Below are positions 1 through 11,200 of a stretch of DNA of 64,000 nt, piece after piece. Where the stretch lies: assembly GCA_947650285.1 (NCBI GenBank), contig CANTFL010000455.1:62001-126000 (forward strand), read 5' to 3'. The translations under genes were made by a program, and so were the position numbers. This stretch comes from Hyaloperonospora brassicae (lineage: Eukaryota; Oomycota; Peronosporomycetes; Peronosporales; Peronosporaceae). The number at the start of each line of letters is the position of its first letter. Position 1 is the first letter of the stretch. The notes under the pieces are model-generated. The model saw nothing but the letters and a program-made list of their open reading frames with translations. It made no database searches and was not told where the DNA came from.

Positions 1-1
1 A

Positions 2-214
2 AGTTACGGATTCGTGCCCCCGCCGCCGTATGTAAACCTGGGTGTGGCCATCCTGTCGATGGGCGACGATCTCGGGCTCAATGTGCTCGTCGACGTGGGC
101 GTCGGCGTCACTGGCGAGCAATTTTTGGGGTATGCCGAGGAAGAGTTCACAGCGCTCAAGGAATCAGTTCTCGCCAGAGAGGTCGATGGGAGTGAATGCA
201 AGAAAACGAAGTAA
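2..214 (+). CDS. 3' end of a possible prefoldin-like (UXT) protein
   Basis: The reading frame is open from the first bases of the window to a TAA at 212-214, giving the last 70 residues of a protein whose start lies to the left. A 'YVNLG' strand, then 'VLVDVGVGV', then a helix beginning 'FLGYAEEEF' resemble the beta-hairpin plus C-terminal helix order of alpha-class prefoldin proteins such as UXT (VDLG ... VxxGxGxxx ... LxEALxFI). The tail is lysine-rich (ECKKTK). UXT-type proteins act with the R2TP/URI chaperone complex. The match is short and the identity is an inference; it could be any conserved beta-hairpin/helix C-terminus. Confidence 0.4.
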   Translation, partial: SYGFVPPPPYVNLGVAILSMGDDLGLNVLVDVGVGVTGEQFLGYAEEEFTALKESVLAREVDGSECKKTK

Positions 215-1561
215 GCTGCAGCAATGTCGAGTGCCCATGTGCGACGGTGCCGTCGTGCCGATGGTCAATATCACCGAAAGCGTAAGCTACAAGTCGTCGT
301 TCGATCTTCGTGCACGTCATACTGCTAGAGTTCTGCCTTCGTTGGCGCTTGTGCGAGTCGTTGTGTTGACGCGTGTGTGCCTGACGATGAGTCCGGTGCC
401 AAGGTGTTCCTGTTGCCATCATCGTTGGACGGATCGTGACTATAGATCAGTCGACCGCACGTGGAAGCCGCGCAGACTCAAGCAGGAGATAGATGAATGG
501 ACGTGAGAAGGTACTTGTCACATGCACTCATAGCAGTCAGCAACAACAACGTGGGCATGGGCAAGCGATTGTACGTCATTTTTCGAGCACCACTTTCGCC
601 TCAATCGGTCTGTGAATGTGCTTTTGTTTCATCTTAAGCGACAGGTAGAGAGAGACGAGTGCGCAGCAATAGTCGAGTCTTCCGCAAATCTACATCGCTG
701 ACAATGGTGACATTGGCATACAACGCCATCTCGTGAAGGCGCTGAAAAGACCGAAACCCAAAGCTCCGAGTCGCCAACTGCATTACAGCCGCTGTTGCCG
801 ACCATTCCTGACAACGTCTTCGAGTAGTAAACAAGAGAAAACGACGCAGACACACGCGAAAGCTGGCGACAGGTTGTTCACGCGATGCAACAGCTGCTGG
901 CGAAAAGATAACTGATGAGAGACGCGCGGTCTTCGTGCCCCAGCTTTCTTTTGTCCTCGTCGCACGCACGCGCACGTAGTCGAGGACCATACGAATCCGA
1001 TGGCCAATCTGTAGCCGAATCCTATGGCTCCCCGCGCGCCGAGCACACTCACAACCACAACTCATTGTCAGGGGTACCCACGTGCGCAAGAGATACTGAT
1101 CACTTGCGCCGGCTGCCCACGAGTACTACAGGCGCAAAAGAGATCCGAGTGGATACGCTGCGAAGATTTCAGCTCATTGGCTTTTGTATTTTACAGCGCA
1201 GTGCTTTCTCGACGCGTGAGGCCATAGCAAGTAACTAACTGACAATGGACGTAACAAACTGACAATGGACGTTACTAACTGACAATGGACGTAACTAACT
1301 GACAACGGACGTTGTTGACAGGAGGCATGAGTCGAACACCCGCCGTATTACTTAGCAACAAAGTCCCTCATCTTGAAGACAGTACCTGACTCAGAATGAC
1401 TATCGCAATAGATGACCTGCTTAGCTGCCCTCTTTTTCGCGCATCACGCGTGCAAACCTCCAATACCAGCGGCCGTGCCGACTACGCTGCTGAACAGTAC
1501 GTACACAACTCCTCACTTCGCATCCGGTCCCTTATTTACCACTTTTATTTGTGTCTCTCAT
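215..1561. other. Intergenic stretch between two 3' ends
   Basis: This 1.35 kb region lies between the 3' ends of a plus-strand and a minus-strand gene. Several open frames occur on both strands at 630-1240, but none has domain-like sequence or splice-consistent exons. The only clear structure is a 20-bp tandem repeat at 1231-1310. Confidence 0.5.
1231..1310. repeat. 20-bp tandem repeat, 4 units
   Basis: Four consecutive 20-bp units, 1231-1250, 1251-1270, 1271-1290 and 1291-1310, share the pattern GTAACTAACTGACAATGGAC with one or two substitutions in units 2, 3 and 4. The register is exact, with no indels. Confidence 0.95.
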
Positions 1562-3382
1562 TTACAGCGTCGGCTCGCATTGCTCCGCGGGTATTACCCG
1601 AACGACTTTACCAATCCCTTTTGCTTGCCCGTCGCGGAACACAAAGCGCATGCCCTTCTTCAGAAACTCTGGCGCGTGCATGAACCGGAAACGCACGAGG
1701 GCTCGGTCTCCCGTGCGAATGACGTCCTGGTCTGATTCAAACGATATGATCTCCGCGGTCTGTCGTACGGTACGGCAGTTGACCATGGGCTGGTAGCCGA
1801 CAGTGACGGTAGTTTGGTGGTGGAGGATCACCACACGAGCTTCAAACACGCGCGACACGTAGTCGCTCACCTTGATCTCAGGGCTCAGCAAGATCATTCC
1901 CTTGCGAAAAGTTGACCGAGTAAGCACGAACTTCTTGTTCACCGACCGCACAGCGACAGCCGCCGTTTGTCCCGGAACGAGCTCTTTCAGCGGCATGTAC
2001 ATCGATTCCATGCTTCGCACGGTAACTTTGTGGAAGCTGCCGTTGTAATCGGGTCCGATCTGCAACACGTCGTTGATCTTGAAGCTTCCAGTCACCAGTG
2101 TCCCTGCCAAAATGAGCCCGACGCCAGGTACTTGGTACGTCTCGTCGATCGGCATTTCGACCACGTCACTTGTGGCTGCTATCTTCTTCTTCGACTCCCC
2201 CGTACCTACCGGCGTTTCAACTGCAATGCTTTCCTCTTGGTTCATCGACTTGGTCGTAGCGAGCGTCGACGCAGACAGCCCAGCTTTAAACAGTGCCAGC
2301 GGCGACGTCTCGTATAGTATCCGGCGCAAATTGTCCAAACCGTCTCCCGTGACATTCGAAATGGGCAAGATCGGCGTAATGCGGTTCGACGGGATACCTT
2401 TGGCTGCCGTCACCGCCTGCTCCGTTGTTTTCACTAGCATAGCCATCTTTCCGTCTACCAGTCGGCACATCAGCAGAAGCGACAGAAACCACAAACACGT
2501 GCAAAACGTCCGTCAGTCATCGTGAACAACATCCTGCACGCCACACGACCCATCATCCTGACACACGAGACCAGCCACGTACAGCGTCGAAGCGTCTGAC
2601 GGACCGTCGTGAGCGTCTGCTTGGCCACGTTCTTCGGGGCAATGTCAATCTTCGTCAGCGCCACAACAATCGGAATCTCGAGCTAAACGACACAAAAAAA
2701 GGATCAACAACAACACACACACAAAGAACGCACACATACACACACACACATCACATCAGTTTACGCAGCTCCGGCACCGTCTAACATCCAATACAGCCGA
2801 CGCGACACGCACTGCGACGGCAATGGCCAAGTGCTCCTGCGTCATCCGCTTGACGCCCATGTTCGCGCCCACGACGACGACCACAACGTCGGGCTGCATC
2901 CCCGTGAGTCCAAACACAGTCGTCTTGAGGTACTTCTCGTGGCCCGCCAAGTCGATCAACTGGATCCGCTTGTGCGCGACCTTCGCCAGCTCTGCCCACG
3001 GCAGCAGCTTCCCGGCCCTCTTGGACAGTATCTGTTCCCCCGCGTCGTTAAAGCCCAAGTACGCCGTCGCGACGCTACTCGTGCGGCCCGACTCGACCTC
3101 GTGCTTGTGGCGGAACACGGCCTGCCGCGACAGCCCGCGGCCGTCGTCCAGGTCGCCTTTGATCAGCGTCCCGATCAGACTCGACTTGCCGCTGTCCACG
3201 TTGCCGACAAAGGCCAAGCGCAGCGTGCGCAGCGCCTCTTGCCGCGCGACTTGGGCGTCCGTCGCGGCCTCGAGCGGCGGCTCTGCGCTCGTCGTCGACC
3301 GGTCGTCGGCGCTCGCGTCCCTGTCGCTGGCCACGTCGGGGCCTGACGCGACGCTGTCTCGTCGCTCGAGAGGCGTTGCCAT
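1562..3382 (-). CDS. GTPBP1: GTPBP1/GTPBP2-type translational GTPase
   Basis: Three exons, 3382-2813, 2682-2583 and 2454-1562, join in frame to 520 aa (introns of 130 and 128 nt with GTGCGT and GTACGT donors). Residues 1-55 are a variable, Asp/Ser-rich leader. The G1 loop GNVDSGKS is at residues 60-67, G3 DLAGH at 144-148 and G4 TKID at 200-203. Beta-barrel domains follow, with 'ISNVTG', 'VPGVGLILAGT' and 'RTGDRALVRFRF', which are typical of the GTPBP1 subfamily rather than EF-Tu or eEF1A. Members act on stalled ribosomes and mRNA turnover. The start ATG at 3382 is the first Met before the conserved domain; an in-frame upstream frame continues but lies outside family length. Intron 1 holds a CA-rich tract. 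The gene is divergent from SEC24. Confidence 0.92.
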
Positions 3383-4502
3383 TGTAGCGGCGAAAGCGAA
3401 AGTGATGACGTCGGGTGGGACGAGGTGGGAGGGATGACGCGCGTTGGTGGAGGGCCAGTTGCACCGAATCGAAGCTGCCGATGTTTGCATCGCCCGGCCC
3501 GGTCGAAGCGGATGGAAAAGTCGCGGAGATTGATGCCAGAAATAGAATGTCGAGAGCAAATGTACTGAGTGCGTTGTGATCGTCGCCCGTTGTGCTTTTT
3601 TGTGCTTTTTTTGTCCGAGTCGATCGATGGGGGAAGTGTCCGCAGAGTAGCAAAAAACTGCTTTCTAAGCGATCGTAGGAGACGGACAGTCAGATTGCCA
3701 ACTACTGTAAGCTGCTCACGTCTTTGTGGCGCCGTATCCGTAAACGCAAATGATAAAGCTGCGACACTGGCCCAGCAATGATCACCGTGCCCTTGCACGG
3801 TACATGGTATGCGATCGTGGGGCTACAGAAGTATCGTTTGCTCGGCCTGCTGTTTCCCTTCGTATACACCACGAGTGTCTTGTCATACCATGCGCGGCCT
3901 TAGCGTCTCGTAATACTTGTCCGAAGCTCGCACCGTCGATGCGTTTGGCAAGAAGTACGGCACAACTTGCTGCGTCTGGCCGTTGGGTGGTATCTAGAGT
4001 CAGGAACATAGCAGTACAAACCACATCCAGAGCCAATGTGCAGTGACGACGAGCAATCATTCGTCGTCGCTCCCGTCTACCAAAAATGTGCCAAGTGGTG
4101 GCCGCAACAGAGGCCGCAATGGCACGATCATGTGACTTCCAAGTCCATTTGTTCTGCTGGTCGTGCGTGTCGAGCAGTGTCTGCGTGGAAAACTTACTTT
4201 CAATGACCAGGTGGTGCCTGACTCGTGTGCGCGTCCGACCACGCTGGTCGTTAACTCTAGTGCACGTTTCGATATGTACGGAATGGACATAGCTTGCATG
4301 GTAATATAACCCGCCTTCGACGATGGTCGCGGTAAGGTATTCCGCCAGCCGAGCGAAAACGACAGGAGCCAAACGTTAAGTACGCACCACCGCTCGGACG
4401 TGCGAACCTCTCGAATAGAAGCCGCGCCGATCTTTGCCCCGCGAAAACCGTTCGACCGCTGCCACACGTGGACCGCCCAGCGACGCGCCTCCTGCCGCCC
4501 CA
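3383..4502. other. Divergent promoter region of the GTPBP1-like gene and SEC24
   Basis: About 1.1 kb separates the two start codons. A 196-codon minus-strand frame at 3782-4372 has no ATG near its start and no recognisable domain, so it is not annotated as a gene. No repeat or RNA gene was seen. Confidence 0.45.
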
Positions 4503-7500
4503 ATGCAGCAGCCCAACTACCCGCCGCGTGGCCACGCAGGCCACGGCCCGCCCCAGCAGCAACAAGCGCCGCGCAGCAGCGGCGGCCACGCACCCTATCA
4601 AGCCGGTACGACGCGTGGGCGTGGTGTACTAAGTACGACACCCGTTGCTGGCTGACCGTTATCGCACGTTGTACAGGATACGGAGGCGCGACGCCACTGC
4701 ACCCGCAGCACCAGTTGCCGCTGTCTCAGTCCTCAGGTACACTGCTCGCTACTGACTGAGCGACTGTCACGCACTCGTGTGCAGGAAAATATGACGCGCT
4801 GTCGACTCGAGCGTCGTCATTTGTTTACTATTTTTTTATTTTTTGCTTTTTGGATTCGTTTTTCATTGTTATTATCAGGCAACACATGTCTGACGTGGGT
4901 CTTTTGCTGACTGATGTGCGTACATGTTCATAGGAAGTTTTTCTGGTCCCCGGAGCTCTTCTGATGTTTATCCGCTTCAGGGTCCGCACTCGAATTTCGG
5001 ACCACCTGGTGCTGTTCCTCTCGCCTCAGGCATGCAGCAACAAGCTGGCGCTCTACCAGTGGGACCTCAAGCATCGTTTCGCCCAGCTCAGCACTTTGGT
5101 GCAGCAGATGCAGGAGCTCCCTTATCGGCTGGAGGCAACAGTGGGATGATGCGAGGTCCTCCTGGACCAGTGGTAGGACACAGCGGGTTTCCAGGCCAAA
5201 GTCAATCGGTACATGGAACAGCCCACAATGCTCTACCACCTGCAGCGTCAGGACCAGCGTCTTTCCAGTCAAGTGGCCATCGTGGCCTTACACCGCAGTT
5301 TGGTGGACAGCAGCAAAGACCGCCACCAGTGCAGTACCCTGGACGACAGCAGGGACCACCTACTCCGCAACATGATGGACAACTACAGGGACCGCCACCT
5401 CCGCAGTTTACTGGACAGCAACAAGGACCGCCACCCCCGCAGTTCACTGGACAACAACAAGGACCGCCGCCTGGTCAGGGAGGAGCAGCTTCATACTTGC
5501 AGCCAAATCGCAATGCTGGACCGTATCCTACACCCCCTGCTCCTGGTATGGCTCCGCCATACGGTGCACCGGGAGCACCAGGAGAATACGGTCCGCCTCA
5601 ACAAGGAGGGTATGCTCCGCAACAGCAGCAACAACCACAGGCTTCTCAGGCGTCGAAGCAGCGTATCGATCCGACTCAGATACCACGACCAATAGTCTCG
5701 GCAGAACGTGTGCAGTACATTGCTCGCGGGCATACAGTGACCATGCCGCCCGCGGCGTCAAGCGACTATGTTTGTGTCGACGAAGGGTGCTGTAGCCCAC
5801 GCTTCATCCGACCAACACTCAACCATGTTCCCAGCACGACAGAGTTGCTGAAACAATGTGGATTGCCGTTGGCTGCGGTCATCTGTCCGCTTGCTGACTT
5901 GCACGAGGACGAGCTACCGATTCCGTTGGTCGACTTCGGTCCGAGCGGCCCGCTGAGATGCACGCGTTGTGCTGCTTATGTAAACTCGTTTACGAAATTT
6001 ATCGAGGGTGGTCGCAAGTTCGTGTGCAACATTTGCCAGCTCAACAATGAGACTCCCCGTGACTACTACTGCAGCGTGGATCAGTACGGCAACCGACGCG
6101 ATAATCAAGAACGCGCCGAGCTGTCGCGCGGCTCAGTGGAATACGTCGTGCCCGCTGCGTATACCATCCGTCCACCGCAAGAGCCTATTTTGGTGTTTGT
6201 TCTTGACGTGTCGCTTTTTTCGTTCCAGACGGGTCTCGCTACCAGTGCACTGCAAACCATTCAGTATCTGCTCCCGTCGATGGCACAAAACAGGCGCAAG
6301 AAAGTGGGCATTGTCACCTTCGACACCGCCGTACATTACTACCGCACGAACAGCAGCTCGTCTTCGATCTCAATGTGCGTTTGCCCGGATGTTGACGATC
6401 CGGTGGCGCCGCTGCCTCCCAGTAGCTGGCTTGTATCGATGGATGACCCGGCAGCTGCCGACAAGATTACGGAGTTATGCGATGTCGTCACACGATCGTT
6501 TGAAAACACTGCAACGAATCAGGCAGTCTCGGGCTCTGCGCTTTGGAGTGTAGCTGACGCGCTATCGGTGTCAGGAGGACGAGCAGTGCTGCTTCATGCT
6601 GGTGCACCTCGCGTGGGAATAGGCAGTGTAAAACGCGAAGAAGTGAGTGGTGCCTACGGCACAACGAAGGAGGTGGATCTGTACACCCCTGAGAACAACA
6701 ACGCGTACGAAGCACTAGCGCGCAAGTGCGCTGAAAGCCACATCTGTGTGGATGTGTTCTCGGTTGCCAATTCCTTCGCGTCACTCGCCGATGTTGGTCG
6801 CGTGTGTGAATTGACGGGTGGTCGTGTCCAGTACATGCCTCACTTCAAAAAAGAGCAATCAAGTAATCGTCACCACCTCACCGGCATGCTGCAGCGGCTC
6901 GTGGATCGCGACTGTGGCTACGAAGCTGTGCTCAAGGTGCGCTGCAGCGCTGGGCTCCGTGTGGAACATTCGTATGGCAATTTCTTCAACGCGCGTGGCA
7001 ATGCATTTACCTCGGATGAGATGGAGTTTGCTGTGATTGATCAAGACCGTTCGATGTGTGTAACGTTCGCGTACGACGAGTCACTGACTGAGGGCACAGA
7101 CGCGTACATCCAGGCAGCACTGCTGTATACGCGTAGCGACGGCTTGCGCTGCGTGCGTGTGCACAACCTCGCGTTGCAGGTGGAGCCGCTGCTGTCAAAT
7201 GTGTTCCGCTTTGCTGATCTGGATGCAACTTGCTCTGTGTGGCAGCGCTCGGCCGCACGTCAGTTTGTGGACAAGCAACTGATGCGCGCGACACCAATGG
7301 CTGTGAAGGAGTCATTCGTGGACCAATGCGTGACAGTGTTGTTCAACTATCGCAAGTACTGTGCTTCATCTTCATCTTCGGGCCAGCTCATCTTACCTGA
7401 ATCGCTCAAGCTGCTGCCTTTGTACACCCTGGCGACTCTCAAGAGTCGTGCACTGAGAGGTAACCTCGTGGGTAACCCTCCGCGCGGATTTATCGATGTG

Positions 7501-8067
7501 CGTGCGGATGAGCGCGTGATGATGATGGGACTGCTGAACAGTCTACCCGTGGAGTTTTGCGTGTCGGCGGTGTACCCTAAACTGTATAGCGTCCATGATC
7601 TGACGGATGATTGCTGCACATTGGACGAGGACGGCAAGTTTATTCTTCCCCCGCAACTCCCGCCCACAGCAGAGAAACTGGTTGAAGAAGGCATATTCCT
7701 GCTGCACTCAGCAATGTGCTGCTACATTTACATCGGTCCGAAGGTTTCCCCTGACTTGTTGATCCAACTATTCGGTGTGGATCATGCCGATACGGCTGAA
7801 CAGACTCTCGACTTATTCGAGACTGTGGCTGATGAGCGCTCGGGAGGCGATGGCGATGGAATGAGCGCCCGTGAGCGGCTGCGCTCGCTTGTAGAGTACT
7901 TGAACTCGACCATCCCGATCTCTCAGCCGTTAGAGATCTTGAGCAAGAATGACTGGCGCGCTAATCGTTTCATGAGCACGCTTGTAGAGGATCGCACACT
8001 CAACGACGTATCGTACGTCGAGTTTTTGGTCCAGGTGCACAAGAAGATTCAGTACAAGTTTCACTAG
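4503..8067 (+). CDS. SEC24: COPII coat cargo-adaptor subunit SEC24
   Basis: Exons 4503-4605, 4677-4736 and 4934-8067 join in frame to 1098 aa; both introns are phase 1 and each following exon restores a Gly codon. The first ~290 residues are Gln/Pro/Gly-rich, with three back-to-back PPPQFTGQQQG-like repeats (5340-5470). Then come the Sec23/24 zinc finger (CTRC ... CNIC, about residues 396-420), the trunk domain ('ILVFVLDVS'), the beta-sandwich, helical domain and gelsolin-like C-terminus ending FLVQVHKKIQYKFH. Sec24 selects cargo at ER exit sites with Sec23. Exon 2 could be followed by a further micro-exon inside the 197-nt second intron, which carries several AG sites after a T-rich tract. 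The gene is tail-to-tail with SMG1, 232 bp apart. Confidence 0.95.
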
Positions 8068-8299
8068 GTAGCAAGAGTGTGTGGGCTGATTGAGGTAAGG
8101 CGAGAGGTGATGCGGCTCGAGCGTGACATCAAGAAGGTGAGGAAGAACGGCGACCTGAGGAAGGAATGTGCGCGACCTGCTTTCTTTGCCAGCAAGATGG
8201 TGCATTTTTTGCCAGCATGACGAACTTGCTGTTCATTTGTTTAGTAATACAAACGCCACGTCTTTACCGACGAGATGATCCGTTGTCGCCGGCATGTAC

Positions 8300-11200
8300 C
8301 TAAATCCACGGTGTCCACCCTTCGTACATGACACAGAGATTGTCGATCTTGGTAGCTTCGTCGATCAGCCATGACGCTTGCTGCTCCACTGTCAGCATGG
8401 AAGGAGCATGGGCCACTTCCGTCACCTTTCCCGACAGCTTTTCTTCAATACGCTTGACAACTTGCAACCCGTGACGACTCTTTTCCTCGACAACGTACGA
8501 AGGACCAGCGATCGAATGGTCATAATGGCTGCCTCCGCAGTCACTACTCGCACCTGACACTATGCTGCTTCCCGACTCGTTGGTGATGGCATCAGCTGAA
8601 CCGTCTGTGTCTGCACGCTGCTCTTCCTCATCCTCGCCGGGTACATGTTGCATCGGCACACCAATGCTCGGTCTGCGACTTTGTTCTTCTGCACCCAAAA
8701 GTCGACAAGCCACTTCAGTGGCTTCGAAGAATAACTTCACACATCGACGCACGACGTCGCGACCTGCTACGAGGAGAGACGTTGCAGCCTCATCCGAAGT
8801 ATCGAGTGTAGATCGGGTATCTACTGAGAACACCCGAAGTGTCTCGACCAAATCGAGGATCAACAGCAGCAGTGCTTTTGCGTCCGGATGGCCTTGAAAC
8901 GCAAGGAGGTGGTCAGCCTGGGTATCGAACACCGTCAAAGCTTGATCAATCGGACCAATGGTCTGTCGGAATTCCATGCAGGCTTCCTCATGTCGCTGTA
9001 AAACACCTTCCAACATCTGGACATGATTTGCCGACCGAACACTTCGCCGCAGCTGCTTTGCGAGTCGGTCATTTTCCAAAAAGGAATACGCCGTCGTGGA
9101 CGCTGGAGAAGAGCAATCGGTGGGTAGCGGATTGTCTTTTTGCATCTGCAACTGACCTTGGGATCGTAGACTCTCGGATGCTACAGATGCCACTTCCGTT
9201 GATGTTGCCTTGAGCTTGTCAGTGTTATTTAGTAAGTAGCGCATGTCTTGAACGTGCTTGTGCAGTACACGCGACATTTCCACTACTGCGTCTTCGCTTG
9301 CACTGCACAGATGGAGAAATTCAGCCGCGGCCGCGCGCTTATCGGAAGTAATGATATTGTGCGTGTTCTGTATGCACGCCATTTCGTCTTGGAGAGCACG
9401 TACGCAAGCATCCACCTCACTGACTGCTTCAACGCGTGAATGAAGCCTCATAGTAGCTTCAGACGCTTTCCGAAGCAGATCTTTACCTGCACGATCCACT
9501 TCAAGCTCCAGTTTCTCCTCATTCCGAGACACCTCGCCTGATGATGTCTCAACCATCGTGATGCCTTCAACAAGGTCGAGTAAAGCTCGACCATACTCAA
9601 AGAGTGCGACCGCACTACTGTAGCAGGTCTGAACACAGTCATGCAAGCGTCCATTGGAAGATGACCGGTCGTCAAGGAACAGCACTGCTCAATGTCAGCG
9701 CAATGTGTTCCATTTGTTGCGCCGTTTCTAGCACGTTTGCCTCAAGGACAGCATGATCTGCGAGCAAAGCGCTCAATTGAGCGCCTTGTGAAGACAGAAG
9801 GGTGAGCAGTTGGACTCTTCGAAGGCCTGGTGCTTGTGCCGCAACAGCTGGTGCCACAGGTTGCGTCGCTAGCCATGTGGCATATCGCAGCCGTGTCGCA
9901 TGCTGAGTCCTGAGAGCAGACATCTTTTGCTGCCACAGGTCTGACCGACTTATCCTCCATTGCTGGGCCCAGTGGTTCTCGCAAACCGTCATTACGTCAG
10001 ACACTGACTTGACAATCACACTTGCTCGCGATATCACCGACTCCTTCGACGACGCAGAGAGCAGTGAGGCTGGAACTTGAGAGTAGAAGAATGCACGCCA
10101 TCGTGAGCGGGATGATGTCTGTTCCGTCTTGCTTGCAGCAGCATCAGGCTCTTGAGCGAGTGCGCAAAAGTCGATCTTCAAATCGCGTGAAATAACACTA
10201 GACAGCACGTATTGGAAAAGCCTCGTCAAGCAGTTGGAAACAATCGTATCCATACGATCAGACCAGAGTGCGCATGCTTCCTGCTTGATATCTTGCTCCA
10301 GCTTATCTGCAGATGAAAGCTTGATGACGTCACAAACTAAATTGATCCAGCTGGAGCTGGACAGTCTCCGGATACGTTCCGCTTCTTCACTGGTCACAAC
10401 TGACTCTTGCTGCAATGAGTCGACCAAAGCTGTAACCTTTTGCGTGATTGTTGTAACAGCTGCAAAGACATTCTGAATGCCACTATTCTCCGCAGACACC
10501 AATGCCGTGTCTAGAATACGTTGCATCCCACCTGATGTACCGTCAATACATTTCGACAAATCTTGGTATGCATAGTCATCCCATTTTCTACCGTGAATAT
10601 TCGAGATCAACTCTTCCTGCAGCACGATGGCCAACGATCCCACTGCCTGGAGAGCATCAAGAAAGCGAAGAACATGTTGTCCCACACCCTGGTTGTTCAG
10701 TCGTGAGCCTTTGTCACGGATATCTCCCAAAAGTTTGTCGCCTCTCAGTCTCTCTTTCGAATCCTTTGACATCGATACTAGCTCAAGTAAAGTCGTACAT
10801 GCGCAAGATACAGCGACCATCTGCCCAAAGTTTGAGGGAAAGACTAGGGCTGGAGTGAAGGCGCCGGCCTCGGGTAGACCATGGCCCGAGCAGCTGCCTA
10901 CTTTTTCCATTGCTTCGACAATCCAAGACGCTCCGGCAAGTTCCATTAGGCAAGGGCCTTGACCGCTTGACCTTTCTGTTGCCGAAAGCGCATCCCACAC
11001 GTCCTGTAGCAACTGGTCCACCTGCAAGGCAAAAGCTGAATTCTCTTCGATCTTGCCGCCGGAGCTGGGGTGTCTCAGGTCATCGTGATTGAGACGGCGC
11101 AAGATCGACCTGGAGTTATCGATGCTTTCTTGCGAAACTACACCTGGATCATTCACGGTCGCAATACCAACCGCCTCTTCAGCTCTTGGTACAAATGTGC

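Noticed and set aside
634..1089. 151-codon minus-strand frame
   Set aside because: Overlapping frames on both strands look equally random, and no splice-consistent continuation was found.
3782..4372. 196-codon minus-strand frame between the GTPBP1-like gene and SEC24
   Set aside because: No ATG near its start, no domain, and it occupies the shared promoter region.
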